NCBI RefSeq assembly: GCF_051020975.1
Contig: NW_027478159.1
Span: 5,906,501 to 5,970,500 of the forward strand
DNA length: 64,000 bases
From: Osmia lignaria lignaria
Lineage: Eukaryota > Arthropoda > Insecta > Hymenoptera > Megachilidae
Reading direction: 5' to 3'
The notes under the pieces were generated by a model. That model was not told where the DNA came from, did not search any database, and saw nothing but the letters and a program-made list of their open reading frames with translations. Shown in pieces: positions 27,372-40,899 of the stretch (the stretch's first letter is position 1; each line of letters starts with the position of its first letter). Both the position numbers and the translations under genes were made by a program.

Positions 27372-28659
27372 GATATATCAAGATATTTAAAAGTTCCGAA
27401 GCCGCACCAACATAATAGAGATACAGAAACACCGTGGCCCCTTTCTTTGAGATAACGCTGCACTAGTGCGAGCCGCAAATGCCACTTCCAGCTTAGCTGT
27501 GCAGAAGAAGAACAACAAGAAGAAGAAATATCTCGAAATATGTCCGTCAGGCCCCTTCCCTTGAGATAAATCTGCAAATATCTCGGAAACGAAGCGAGCT
27601 ATGGCAAAATGTTAAAAGACCTTTTTTGTAGAGAATTAAGTTTCCTACTTTTTATGTTCTATGATATTTTTTGATCAGATGCGTAGTTCCCGAGATATAT
27701 CAAGATATTTAAAAGTTCCGAAGCCGCACCATCAGAATAGAGATACAGAAACACCGTGGCTCCTTTCTTTGAGATAACTCTGCACTATTGCGAGCTGGAA
27801 ATGCCACTTCCAGTTTAGCTGTGCAGAAGAAGAACAACAAGAAGAAGAAATATCTCGAAATATGTCCGTCAGGCCCCTTCCCTTGAGATAAATCTGCAAA
27901 TATCTCGGAAACGAAGCGAGCTATGGCAAAATGTTAAGAGACCTTTTTTGTAGAGAATTAAGTTTCCTACTTTTTATGTTCTATGATATTTTTTGATGAG
28001 ATGCGCAGTTCTCGAGATATATCAAGATATTTAAAAGTTCCGAAGCCGCACCAACATAATAGAGATACAGAAACACCGTGGCCCCTTTCTTTGAGATAAC
28101 GCTGCACTAGTGCGAGCCGCAAATGCCACTTCCAGCTTAGCTGTGCAGAAGAAGAACAACAAGAAGAAGAAATATCTCGAAATATGCCCGTCAGGCCCCT
28201 TCCCTTGAGATAAATCTGCAAATATCTCGGAAACGAAGCGAGCTATGGCAAAATGTTAAGAGACCTTTTTTGTAGAGAATTAAGTTTCCTACTTTTTATG
28301 TTCTATGATATTTTTTGATCAGATGCGTAGTTCCCGAGATATATCAAGATATTTAAAAGTTCCGAAGCCGCACCATCAGAATAGAGATACAGAAACACCG
28401 TGGCTCCTTTCTTTGAGATAACTCTGCACTATTGCGAGCTGGAAATGCCACTTCCAGTTTAGCTGTGCAGAAGAAGAACAACAAGAAGAAGAAATATCTC
28501 GAAATATGTCCGTCAGGCCCCTTCCCTTGAGATAAATCTGCAAATATCTCGGAAACGAAGCGAGCTATGGCAAAATGTTAAGAGACCTTTTTTGTAGAGA
28601 ATTAAGTTTCCTACTTTTTATGTTCTATGATATTTTTTGATCAGATGCGCAGTTCTCGA
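27372..28659 (+). repeat. Tandem duplication of the 644-bp dimer
   Basis: Monomers 27372+27694 are repeated as 28016+28338. Both pairs have gataacgctgcac in the first monomer and accatcagaatag plus ggctcc in the second. The differences seen are few: gttaaaagac against gttaagagac, tgatgagatgcgcag before 28016, and gcccgtc against gtccgtc. Close identity implies a recent event. Confidence 0.8.
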
Positions 28660-30269
28660 GATATATCAAGATATTTAAAAGTTCCGAAGCCGCACCAACA
28701 TAATAGAGATACAGAAACACCGTGGCCCCTTTCTTTGAGATAACTCTGCACTATTGCGAGCTGCAAATGCCACTTCCAGCTTAGCTGTGCAGAAGAAGAA
28801 CAACAAGAAGAAGAAATATCTCGAAATATGTCCGTCAGGCCCCTTCCCTTGAGATAAATCTGCAAATATCTCGGAAACGAAGAGAGCTATGGCAAAATGT
28901 TAAGAGACCTTTTTTGTAGAGAATTATGTTTCCTACAATTTATGTTCTATGATATTTTTTGATCAGAAGCGTAGTTTTCGAGATATATCGAGATATTTAA
29001 AAGTTCCGAAGCCGCACCAACATAATAGAGATACAGAAACACCGTGGCCCCTTTCTTTGAGATAACTCTGCACTAGTGCGAGCCGCAAATGCCACTTCCA
29101 GCTTAGCTGTGCAGAAGAAGAACAACAAGAAGAAGAAATATCTCGAAATATGTCCGTCAGGCCCCTTCCCTTGAGATAAATCTGCAAATATCTCGGAAAC
29201 GAAGCGAGCTATGGCAAAATGTTAAGAGACCTTTTTTGTAGACAATTAAGTTTCCTACTTTTTATGTTCTATGATATTTTTTGATCAGATGCGTAGTTCT
29301 CGAGATATATCAAGATATTTAAAAGTTCCGAAGCCGCACCAACAGAATAGAGATACAGAAACACCGTGGCTCCTTTCTTTGAGATAACTCTGCACTATTG
29401 CGAGCTGGAAATGCCACTTCCAGTTTAGCTGTGCAGAAGAAGAACAACAAGAAGAAGAAATATCTCGAAATCTGTCCGTTAGGCCCCTTCCCTTGAGATA
29501 AACCTGCAAATATCTCGGAAACGAAGCGAGCTATGGCAAAATGTTAAGAGACCTTTTTTGTAGAGAATTAAGTTTCCTACTTTTTATGTTCTACGATATT
29601 TTTTGATCAGAAGCGTAGTTTTCAAGATATATCGAGATATTTAAAAGTTCCGAAGCCGCACCAACATAATAGAGATACAGAAACACCGTGGCCCCTTTCT
29701 TTGAGATAACTCTGCATTAGTGCGAGCCGCAAATGCCACTTCCAGCTTAGCTGTGCAGAAGAAGAACAACAAGAAGAAGAAATATCTCGAAATATGTCCG
29801 TCATGCCCCTTCCCTTGAGATAAATCTGCAAATATCTCGGAAACGAAGCGAGCTATGGCAAAATGTTAAGAGACCTTTTTTGTAGCGAATTAAGTTTGCT
29901 ACTTTTCATGTTCTATGATATTTTTTGATCAGATGCGTAGTTCTCGAGATATATCAAGATATTTAAAAGTTCCGAAGCCGCACCAACATAATAGAGATAC
30001 AGAAACACCGTGGCTCCTTTCTTTGAGATAACTCTGCACTATTGCGAGCTGGAAATGCCACTTCCAGTTTAGCTGTGCAGAAGAAGAACAACAAGAAGAA
30101 GAAATATCTCGAAATATGTCCGTCAGGCCCCTTCCCTTGAGATAAATCTGCAAATATCTCGGAAACGAAGCGAGCTATGGCAAAATGTTAAGAGACCTTT
30201 TTTGTAGAGAATTAAGTTTCCTACTTTTTATGTTCTATGATATTTTTTGATCAGATGCGCAGTTCTCGA

Positions 30270-33200
30270 GATATATCAAGATATTTAAAAGTTCCGAAGC
30301 CGCACCAACATAATAGAGATACAGAAACACCGTGGCCCCTTTCTTTGAGATAACTCTGCACTATTGCGAGCTGCAAATGCCACTTCCAGCTTAGCTGTGC
30401 AGAAGAAGAACAACAAGAAGAAGAAATATCTCGAAATATGTCCGTCAGGCCCCTTCCCTTGAGATAAATCTGCAAATATCTCGGAAACGAAGAGAGCTAT
30501 GGCAAAATGTTAAGAGACCTTTTTTGTAGAGAATTATGTTTCCTACAATTTATGTTCTATGATATTTTTTGATCAGAAGCGTAGTTTTCGAGATATATCG
30601 AGATATTTAAAAGTTCCGAAGCCGCACCAACATAATAGAGATACAGAACCACCGTGGCCCCTTTCTTTGAGATAACTCTGCACTAGTGCGAGCCGCAAAT
30701 GCCACTTCCAGCTTAGCTGTGCAGAAGAAGAACAACAAGAAGAAGAAATATCTCGAAATATGTCCGTCATGCCCCTTCCCTTGAGATAAATCTGCAAATA
30801 TCTCGGAAACGAAGCGAGCTATGGCAAAATGTTAAGAGACCTTTTTTGTAGAGAATTAAGTTTGCTACTTTTTATGTTCTATGATATTTTTTGATCAGAT
30901 GCGTAGTTCTCGAGATATATCAAGATATTTAAAAGTTCCGAAGCCGCACCAACATAATAGAGATACAGAAACACCGTGGCCCCTTTCTTTGAGATAACGC
31001 TGCACTAGTGCGAGCCGCAAATGCCACTTCCAGCTTAGCTGTGCAGAAGAAGAACAACAAGAAGAAGAAATATCTCGAAATATGTCCGTCAGGCCCCTTC
31101 CCTTGAGATAAATCTGCAAATATCTCGGAAACGAAGCGAGCTATGGCAAAATGTTAAGAGACCTTTTTTGTAGAGAATTAAGTTTCCTACTTTTAATGTT
31201 CTATGATATTTTTTGATCAGATGCGTAGTTCTCGAGATATATCAAGATATTTAAAAGTTCCGAAGCCGCACCAACAGAATAGAGATACAGAAACACCGTG
31301 GCTCCTTTCTTTGAGATAACTCTGCACTATTGCGAGCTGGAAATGCCACTTCCAGTTTAGCTGTGCAGAAGAAGAACAACAAGAAGAAGAAATATCTCGA
31401 AATATGTCCGTCAGGCCCCTTCCCTTGAGATAAATCTGCAAATATCTCGGAAACGAAGCGAGCTATGGCAAAATGTTAAGAGACCTTTTTTGTAGAGAAT
31501 TAAGTTTCCTACTTTTTATGTTCTATGATATTTTTTGATCAGATGCGCAGTTCTCGAGATATATCAAGATATTTAAAAGTTCCGAAGCCGCACCAACATA
31601 ATAGAGATACAGAAACACCGTGGCCCCTTTCTTTGAGATAACTCTGCACTATTGCGAGCTGCAAATGCCACTTCCAGCTTAGCTGTGCAGAAGAAGAACA
31701 ACAAGAAGAAGAAATATCTCGAAATATGTCCGTCAGGCCCCTTCCCTTGAGATAAATCTGCAAATATCTCGGAAACGAAGAGAGCTATGGCAAAATGTTA
31801 AGAGACCTTTTTTGTAGAGAATTAAGTTTCCTACTTTTTATGTTCTATGATATTTTATTTGATCAGATGCGTAGTTCTCCAGATATATCAAGATATTTAA
31901 AAGTTCGGAAGCCGCACCAACATAATAGAGGTACAGAAACACCGTGGCCCCTTTCTTTGAGATAACTCTGCACTATTGCGAGCTGCAAATGCCACTTCCA
32001 GCTTCGCTGTGCAGAAGAAGAACAACAAGAAGAAGAAATATCTCGAAATATGTCCGTCAGGCCCCTTCCCTTGAGATAAATCTGCAAATATCTCGGAAAC
32101 GAAGAGAGCTATGGCAAAATGTTAAGAGACCTTTTTTGTAGAGAATTAAGTTTCCTACTTTTTATGTTCTATGATATTTTTTGATCAGATGCGCAGTTCT
32201 CGAGATATATCAAGATATTTAAAAGTTCCGAAGCCGCACCAACATACTAGAGATACAGAAACACCGTGGCCCCTTTCTTTGAGATAACTTTGCACTATTG
32301 CGAGCTGTAAATGCCACTTCCAGCTTAGCTGTGCAGAAGAAGAACAACAAGAAGAAGAAATATCTCGAAATATGTCCGTCAGGCCCCTTCCCTTGAGATA
32401 TATCTGCAAATATCTCGGAAACGAAGCGAGCTATGGCAAAATGTTAAGAGACCTTTTTTGTAGAGAATTATGTTTCCTACAATTTATGTTCTATGATATT
32501 TTTTGATCAGAAGCGTAGTTTTCCAGATATATCGAGATATTTAAAAGTTCCGAAGCCGCACCAACAGAATAGAGATACAGAAACACCGTGGCCCCTTTCA
32601 TTGAGATAACTCTGCACTATTGCGAGCTGCAAATGCCACTTCCAGCTTAGCTGTGCAGAAGAAGAACAACAAGAAGAAGAAATATCTCGAAATATGTCCG
32701 TCAGGCCCCTTCCCCTGAGATAAATCTGCAAATATCTCGGAAACGAAGAGAGCTATGGCAAAATGTTAAGAGACCTTTTTTGTAGAGAATTAAGTTTCCT
32801 ACTTTTTATGTTCTATGATATTTTTTGATCAGATGCGTAGTTCTCGAGATATATCAAGATATTTAAAAGTTCCGAAGCCGCACCAACATAATAGAGATAC
32901 AGAAACACCGTGGCTCCTTTCTTTGAGATAACGCTGCACTAGTGCGAGCCGCAAAAGCCACTTCCTGCTTAGCTGTGCAGAAGAAGAACAACAAGAAGAA
33001 GAAGTATCTCGAAATATGTCCGTCAGGCCCCTTCCCTTGAGATAAATCTGCAAATATCTCGGAAACGAAGCGAGCTATGGCGAAATGTTAAGAGACCTTT
33101 TTTGTAGAGAATTAAGTTTCCTACTTTTTATGTTCTATGATATTTTTTGATCAGATGCGCAGTTCTCGAGATATATCAAGATATTTAAAAGTTCCGAAGC

Positions 33201-34457
33201 CGCACCAACATAATAGAGATACAGAAACACCGTGGCCCCTTTCTTTGAGATAACTCTGCACTATTGCGAGCTACAAATGCCACTTCCAGCTTAGCTGTGC
33301 AGAAGAAGAACAACAAGAAGAAGAAATATCTCGAAATATGTCCGTCAGGCCCCTTCCCTTGAGATAAATCTGCAAATATCTCGGAAACGAAGAGAGCTAT
33401 GGCAAAATGTTAAGAGACCTTTTTTGTAGAGAATTAAGTTTCCTACTTTTTATGTTCTATGATATTTTTTGATCAGATGCGTAGTTCTCGAGATATATCA
33501 AGATATTTAAAAGTTCCGAAGCCGCACCAACATAATAGAGATACAGAAACACCGTGGCCCCTTTCTTTGAGATAACTCTGCACTATTGCGAGCTGGAAAT
33601 GCCACTTCCAGTTTAGCTGTGCAGAAGAAGAACAACAAGAAGAAGAAATATCTCGAAATATGTCCGTTAGGCCCCTTCCCTTGAGATAAATCTGCAAATA
33701 TCTCGGAAACGAAGCGAGCTATGGCAAAATGTTAAGAGACCTTTTTTGTAGAGAATTATGTTTCCTACTTTTTATGTTCTATGATATTTTTTGATCAGAT
33801 GCGCAGTTCTCGAGATATATCAAGATATTTAAAAGTTCCGAAGCCGCACCAACATAATAGAGATGCAGAAACACCGTGGCCCCTTTCTTTGAGATAACTC
33901 TGCACTATTGCGAGCTGCAAATGCCACGTCCAGCTTAGCTGTGCAGAAGAAGAACAACAAGAAGAAGAAATATCTCGAAATATGTCCGTCAGGCCCCTTC
34001 CCTTGAGATAAATCTGCAAATATCTCGGAAACGAAGCGAGCTATTGCAAAATGTTAAGAGACTTTATTTGTAGAGAATTAAGTTTCCTACTTTTTATGTT
34101 CTACGATATTTTTTGATCAGATGCGTAGTTCTCGAGATATATCAAGATAATTAAAAGTTCCGAAGCCGCACCAACATAATAGAGATACAGAAACACCGTG
34201 GCCCCTTTCTTTGAGATAACTCTGCACTATTGCGAGCTGCAAATGCCACTTCCAGCTTAGCTGTGCAGAGGAAGAACAACAAGAAGAAGAAATATCTCGA
34301 AATATGTCCGTTAGGCCCCTTCCCTTGAGATAAATCTGCAAATATCTCGGAAACGAAGCGAGCTATGGCAAAATGTTAAGAGACCTTTTTTGTAGAGAAC
34401 TAAGTTTCCTACTTTTTATGTTCTATGATATTTTTTGATCAGATGCGCAGTTCTCGA
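30270..34457 (+). repeat. Large higher-order unit, copy 1 (13 monomers, 4188 bp)
   Basis: This block pairs with 34458-38001. Matching with an offset of 4188 bp runs from about 30220 to 32482, then with an offset of 3544 bp from about 33156 onward. It contains the 2-bp insertion ttttattt at 31853-31860, the gccatgc-type changes (gtcatgcccc at 30767) and the catactagag change near 32244. Two monomers around 32483-33126 have no counterpart in copy 2. Only a few substitutions distinguish the copies where they align. Confidence 0.9.
31853..31860 (+). repeat. 2-bp insertion marker in the p296-301 T-tract
   Basis: The usual gatattttttgatca has become gatattttatttgatca, which makes this copy 324 bp long. 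The only other instance is at 36041-36048, in the duplicated higher-order unit. It is a clean marker of common descent of the two blocks. Confidence 0.85.
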
Positions 34458-37400
34458 GATATATCAAGATATTTAAAAGTTCCGAAGCCGCACCAACATA
34501 ATAGAGATACAGAAACACCGTGGCCCCTTTCTTTGAGATAACTCTGCACTATTGCGAGCTGCAAATGCCACTTCCAGCTTAGCTGTGCAGAAGAAGAACA
34601 ACAAGAAGAAGAAATATCTCGAAATATGTCCGTCAGGCCCCTTCCCTTGAGATAAATCTGCAAATATCTCGGAAACGAAGAGAGCTATGGCAAAATGTTA
34701 AGAGACCTTTTTTGTAGAGAATTATGTTTCCTACAATTTATGTTCTATGATATTTTTTGATCAGAAGCGTAGTTTTCGAGATATATCGAGATATTTAAAA
34801 GTTCCGAAGCCGCACCAACATAATAGAGATACAGAACCACCGTGGCCCCTTTCTTTGAGATAACTCTGCACTAGTGCGAGCCGCAAATGCCACTTCCAGC
34901 TTAGCTGTGCAGAAGAAGAACAACAAGAAGAAGAAATATCTCGAAATATGTCCGTCATGCCCCTTCCCTTGAGATAAATCTGCAAATATCTCGGAAACGA
35001 AGCGAGCTATTGCAAAATGTTAAGAGACCTTTTTTGTAGAGAATTAAGTTGGCTACTTTTTATGTTCTATGATATTTTTTGATCAGATGCGTAGTTCTCG
35101 AGATATATCAAGATATTTAAAAGTTCCGAAGCCGCACCAACATAATAGAGATACAGAAACACCGTGGCCCCTTTCTTTGAGATAACGCTGCACTAGTGCG
35201 AGCCGCAAATGCCACTTCCAGCTTAGCTGTGCAGAAGAAGAACAACAAGAAGAAGAAATATCTCGAAATATGTCCGTCAGGCCCCTTCCCTTGAGATAAA
35301 TCTGCAAATATCTCGGAAACGAAGCGAGCTATGGCAAAATGTTAAGAGACCTTTTTTGTAGAGAATTAAGTTTCCTACTTTTAATGTTCTATGATATTTT
35401 TTGATCAGATGCGTAGTTCTCGAGATATATCAAGATATTTAAAAGTTCCGAAGCCGCACCAACAGAATAGAGATACAGAAACACCGTGGCTCCTTTCTTT
35501 GAGATAACTCTGCACTATTGCGAGCTGGAAATGCCACTTCCAGTTTAGCTGTGCAGAAGAAGAACAACAAGAAGAAGAAATATCTCGAAATATGTCCGTC
35601 AGGCCCCTTCCCTTGAGATAAATCTGCAAATATCTCGGAAACGAAGCGAGCTATGGCAAAATGTTAAGAGACCTTTTTTGTAGAGAATTAAGTTTCCTAC
35701 TTTTTATGTTCTATGATATTTTTTGATCAGATGCGCAGTTCTCGAGATATATCAAGATATTTAAAAGTTCCGAAGCCGCACCAACATAATAGAGATACAG
35801 AAACACCGTGGCCCCTTTCTTTGAGATAACTCTGCACTACTGCGAGCTGCAAATGCCACTTCCAGCTTAGCTGTGCAGAAGAAGAACAACAAGAAGAAGA
35901 AATATCTCGAAATATGTCCGTCAGGCCCCTTCCCTTGAGATAAATCTGCAAATATCTCGGAAACGAAGAGAGCTATGGCAAAATGTTAAGAGACCTTTTT
36001 TGTAGAGAATTAAGTTTCCTACTTTTTATGTTCTATGATATTTTATTTGATCAGATGCGTAGTTCTCCAGATATATCAAGATATTTAAAAGTTCGGAAGC
36101 CGCACCAACATAATAGAGGTACAGAAACACCGTGGCCCCTTTCTTTGAGATAACTCTGCACTATTGCGAGCTGCAAATGCCACTTCCAGCTTCGCTGTGC
36201 AGAAGAAGAACAACAAGAAGAAGAAATATCTCGAAATATGTCCGTCAGGCCCCTTCCCTTGAGATAAATCTGCAAATATCTCGGAAACGAAGAGAGCTAT
36301 GGCAAAATGTTAAGAGACCTTTTTTGTAGAGAATTAAGTTTCCTACTTTTTATGTTCTATGATATTTTTTGATCAGATGCGCAGTTCTCGAGATATATCA
36401 AGATATTTAAAAGTTCCGAAGCCGCACCAACATACTAGAGATACAGAAACACCGTGGCCCCTTTCTTTGAGATAACTTTGCACTATTGCGAGCTGTAAAT
36501 GCCACTTCCAGCTTAGCTGTGCAGAAGAAGAACAACAAGAAGAAGAAATATCTCGAAATATGTCCGTCAGGCCCCTTCCCTTGAGATATATCTGCAAATA
36601 TCTCGGAAACGAAGCGAGCTATGGCAAAATGTTAAGAGACCTTTTTTGTAGAGAATTATGTTTCCTACAATTTATGTTCTATGATATTTTTTGATCAGAT
36701 GCGCAGTTCTCGAGATATATCAAGATATTTAAAAGTTCCGAAGCCGCACCAACATAATAGAGATACAGAAACACCGTGGCCCCTTTCTTTGAGATAACTC
36801 TGCACTATTGCGAGCTACAAATGCCACTTCCAGCTTAGCTGTGCAGAAGAAGAACAACAAGAAGAAGAAATATCTCGAAATATGTCCGTCAGGCCCCTTC
36901 CCTTGAGATAAATCTGCAAATATCTCGGAAACGAAGAGAGCTATGGCAAAATGTTAAGAGACCTTTTTTGTAGAGAATTAAGTTTCCTACTTTTTAGGTT
37001 CTATGATATTTTTTGATCAGATGCGTAGTTCTCGAGATATATCAAGATATTTAAAAGTTCCGAAGCCGCACCAACATAATAGAGATACAGAAACACCGTG
37101 GCCCCTTTCTTTGAGATAACTCTGCACTATTGCGAGCTGGAAATGCCACTTCCAGTTTAGCTGTGCAGAAGAAGAACAACAAGAAGAAGAAATATCTCGA
37201 AATATGTCCGTTAGGCCCCTTCCCTTGAGATAAATCTGCAAATATCTCGGAAACGAAGCGAGCTATGGCAAAATGTTAAGAGACCTTTTTTGTAGAGAAT
37301 TATGTTTCCTACTTTTTATGTTCTATGATATTTTTTGATCAGATGCGCAGTTCTCGAGATATATCAAGATATTTAAAAGTTCCGAAGCCGCACCAACATA

Positions 37401-38001
37401 ATAGAGATACAGAAACACCGTGGCCCCTTTCTTTGAGATAACTCTGCACTATTGCGAGCTGCAAATGCCACGTCCAGCTTAGCTGTGCAGAAGAAGAACA
37501 ACAAGAAGAAGAAATATCTCGAAATATGTCCGTCAGGCCCCTTCCCTTGAGATAAATCTGCAAATATCTCGGAAACGAAGCGAGCTATTGCAAAATGTTA
37601 AGAGACTTTATTTGTAGAGAATTAAGTTTCCTACTTTTTATGTTCTACGATATTTTTTGATCAGATGCGTAGTTCTCGAGATATATCAAGATAATTAAAA
37701 GTTCCGAAGCCGCACCAACATAATAGAGATACAGAAACACCGTGGCCCCTTTCTTTGAGATAACTCTGCACTATTGCGAGCTGCAAATGCCACTTCCAGC
37801 TTAGCTGTGCAGAGGAAGAACAACAAGAAGAAGAAATATCTCGAAATATGTCCGTTAGGCCCCTTCCCTTGAGATAAATCTGCAAATATCTCGGAAACGA
37901 AGCGAGCTATGGCAAAATGTTAAGAGACCTTTTTTGTAGAGAACTAAGTTTCCTACTTTTTATGTTCTATGATATTTTTTGATCAGATGCGCAGTTCTCG
38001 A
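34458..38001 (+). repeat. Large higher-order unit, copy 2 (11 monomers, 3544 bp)
   Basis: This copy repeats the 30270-34457 block, including ttttattt at 36041-36048, exactly 4188 bp after its twin. I noticed three substitutions in the first 2.2 kb (gctattgc near 35030, agttggctac near 35050, ctactgcg near 35840). It lacks two monomers of copy 1. The switch from one alignment register to the other falls between the diagnostic aa at 36669-36670 and the diagnostic t at 36700. Confidence 0.9.
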
Positions 38002-40899
38002 GATATATCAAGATATTTAAAAGTTCCGAAGCCGCACCAACATAATAGAGATACAGAAACACCGTGGCCCCTTTCTTTGAGATAACTCTGCACTATTGCG
38101 AGCTGCAAATGCCACTTCCAGCTTAGCTGTGCAGAAGAAGAACAACAAGAAGAAGAAATATCTCGAAATATGTCCGTCAGGCCCCTTCCCTTGAGATAAA
38201 TCTGCAAATATCTCGGAAACGAAGCGAGCTATGGCAAAATGTTAAGAGACCTTTTTTGTAGAGAATTAAGTTTCCTACTTTTTATGTTCTATGATATTTT
38301 TTGATCAGATGCGCAGTTCTCGAGATATATCAAGATATTTAAAAGTTCCGAAGCCGCACCAACATAATAGAGATACAGAAACACCGTGGCCCCTTTCTTT
38401 GAGATAACTCTGCACTATTGCGAGCTGCAAATGCCACGTCCAGCTTAGCTGTGCAGAAGAAGAACAACAAGAAGAAGAAATATCTCGAAATATGTCCGTC
38501 AGGCCCCTTCCCTTGAGATAAATCTGCAAATATCTCGGAAACGAAGCGAGCTATTGCAAAATGTTAAGAGACTTTATTTGTAGAGAATTAAGTTCCCTAC
38601 TTTTTATGTTCTACGATATTTTTTGATCAGATGCGTAGTTCTCGAGATATATCAAGATAATTAAAAGTTCCGAAGCCGCACCAACATAATAGAGATACAG
38701 AAACACCGTGGCCCCTTTCTTTGAGATAACTCTGCACTATTGCGAGCTGCAAATGCCACTTCCAGCTTAGCTGTGCAGAGGAAGAACAACAAGAAGAAGA
38801 AATATCTCGAAATATGTCCGTCAGGCCCCTTCCCTTGAGATAAATCTGCAAATATCTCGGAAACGAAGCGAGCTATTGCAAAATGTTAAGAGACTTTATT
38901 TGTAGAGAATTAAGTTTCCTACTTTTTATGTTCTACGATATTTTTTGATCAGATGCGTAGTTCTCGAGATATATCAAGATAATTAAAAGTTCCGAAGCCG
39001 CACCAACATAATAGAGATACAGAAACACCGTGGCCCCTTTCTTTGAGATAACTCTGCACTATTGCGAGCTGCAAATGCCACTTCCAGCTTAGCTGTGCAG
39101 AGGAAGAACAACAAGAAGAAGAAATATCTCGAAATATGTCCGTTAGGCCCCTTCCCTTGAGATAAATCTGCAAATATCTCGGAAACGAAGCGAGCTATGG
39201 CAAAATGTTAAGAGACCTTTTTTGTAGAGAACTAAGTTTCCTACTTTTTATGTTCTATGATATTTTTTGATCAGATGCGCAGTTCTCGAGATATATCAAG
39301 ATATTTAAAAGTTCCGAAGCCGCACCAACATAATAGAGATACAGAAACACCGTGGCCCCTTTCTTTGAGATAACTCTGCACTATTGCGAGCTGCAAATGC
39401 CACTTCCAGCTTAGCTGTGCAGAAGAAGAACAACAAGAAGAAGAAATATCTCGAAATATGTCCGTCAGGCCCCTTCCCTTGAGATAAATCTGCAAATATC
39501 TCGGAAACGAAGCGAGCTATTGCAAAATGTTAAGAGACTTTATTTGTAGAGAATTAAGTTTCCTACTTTTTATGTTCTACGATATTTTTTGATCAGATGC
39601 GTAGTTCTCGAGATATATCAAGATAATTAAAAGTTCCGAAGCCGCACCAACATAATAGAGATACAGAAACACCGTGGCCCCTTTCTTTGAGATAACTCTG
39701 CACTATTGCGAGCTGCAAATGCCACTTCCAGCTTAGCTGTGCAGAGGAAGAACAACAAGAAGAAGAAATATCTCGAAATATGTCCGTTAGGCCCCTTCCC
39801 TTGAGATAAATCTGCAAATATCTCGGAAACGAAGCGAGCTATGGCAAAATGTTAAGAGACCTTTTTTGTAGAGAACTAAGTTTCCTACTTTTTATGTTCT
39901 ATGATATTTTTTGATCAGATGCGCAGTTCTCGAGATATATCAAGATATTTAAAAGTTCCGAAGCCGCACCAACATAATAGAGATACAGAAACACCGTGGC
40001 CCCTTTCTTTGAGATAACTCTGCACTATTGCGAGCTGCAAATGCCACTTCCAGCTTAGCTGTGCAGAAGAAGAACAACAAGAAGAAGAAATATCTCGAAA
40101 TATGTCCGTCAGGCCCCTTCCCTTGAGATAAATCTGCAAATATCTCGGAAACGAAGCGAGCTATGGCAAAATGTTAAGAGACCTTTTTTGTAGAGAATTA
40201 AGTTTCCTACTTTTTATGTTCTATGATATTTTTTGATCAGATGCGCAGTTCTCGAGATATATCAAGATATTTAAAAGTTCCGAAGCCGCACCAACATAAT
40301 AGAGATACAGAAACACCGTGGCCCCTTTCTTTGAGATAACTCTGCACTATTGCGAGCTGCAAATGCCACGTCCAGCTTAGCTGTGCAGAAGAAGAACAAC
40401 AAGAAGAAGAAATATCTCGAAATATGTCCGTCAGGCCCCTTCCCTTGAGATAAATCTGCAAATATCTCGGAAACGAAGCGAGCTATTGCAAAATGTTAAG
40501 AGACTTTATTTGTAGAGAATTAAGTTCCCTACTTTTTATGTTCTACGATATTTTTTGATCAGATGCGTAGTTCTCGAGATATATCAAGATAATTAAAAGT
40601 TCCGAAGCCGCACCAACATAATAGAGATACAGAAACACCGTGGCCCCTTTCTTTGAGATAACTCTGCACTATTGCGAGCTGCAAATGCCACTTCCAGCTT
40701 AGCTGTGCAGAGGAAGAACAACAAGAAGAAGAAATATCTCGAAATATGTCCGTCAGGCCCCTTCCCTTGAGATATATCTGCAAATATCTCGGAAACGAAG
40801 CGAGCTATGGCAAAATGTTAAGAGACCTTTTTTGTAGAGAATTATGTTTCCTACTTTTTATGTTCTATGATATTTTTTGATCAGATGCGCAGTTCTCGA
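38002..40899 (+). repeat. Array segment 6: nine monomers, three shuffled types
   Basis: Three marked types recur. One has gccacgtccagc with gctattgcaaaatg and gactttatttg. One has agataattaaaag with gaggaagaac and often gaactaag. One is an ordinary copy. Their order is ordinary, cacgtcc, aattaa, aattaa, ordinary, aattaa, ordinary, cacgtcc, aattaa. Two cacgtcc copies (38324 and 40256, six monomers apart) share a ttccctac change. Copies at 38646 and 39290 carry the left half of one type and the right half of another, so they are recombinant monomers. The same types enter from 37358. Confidence 0.85.

Larger units (their letters stand above)
18678..30269 (+). repeat. Array segment 4: 36 monomers dominated by a recurring dimer
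   Basis: A linked pair recurs here at 20288, 22864, 24152, 27372 and 28016. Its first monomer has gataacgctgcactagtgcgagccgc. Its second has ggctcctttc, ctggaaatg and usually a cagaatagag change. Another subtype with ttcggaagccgc, agaggtacag and gcttcgctg occurs at 21898, 25440 and 26406. Around it a three-monomer unit (966 bp) is duplicated at 25118 and 26084. Monomers at 26728/27050 resemble those at 29304/29626, 8 monomers on. The segment is a nested patchwork without one period. Confidence 0.85.

Noticed and set aside
20994..36329. A 65-codon plus-strand open frame starting gtggcccctttc in some copies (20994, 21960, 25502, 26468, 31944, 36132)
   Set aside because: It is open only where cttagctg has become cttcgctg, which removes a stop. 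It starts at GTG and overlaps the same repeat on the other strand, so it is a by-product of one substitution.
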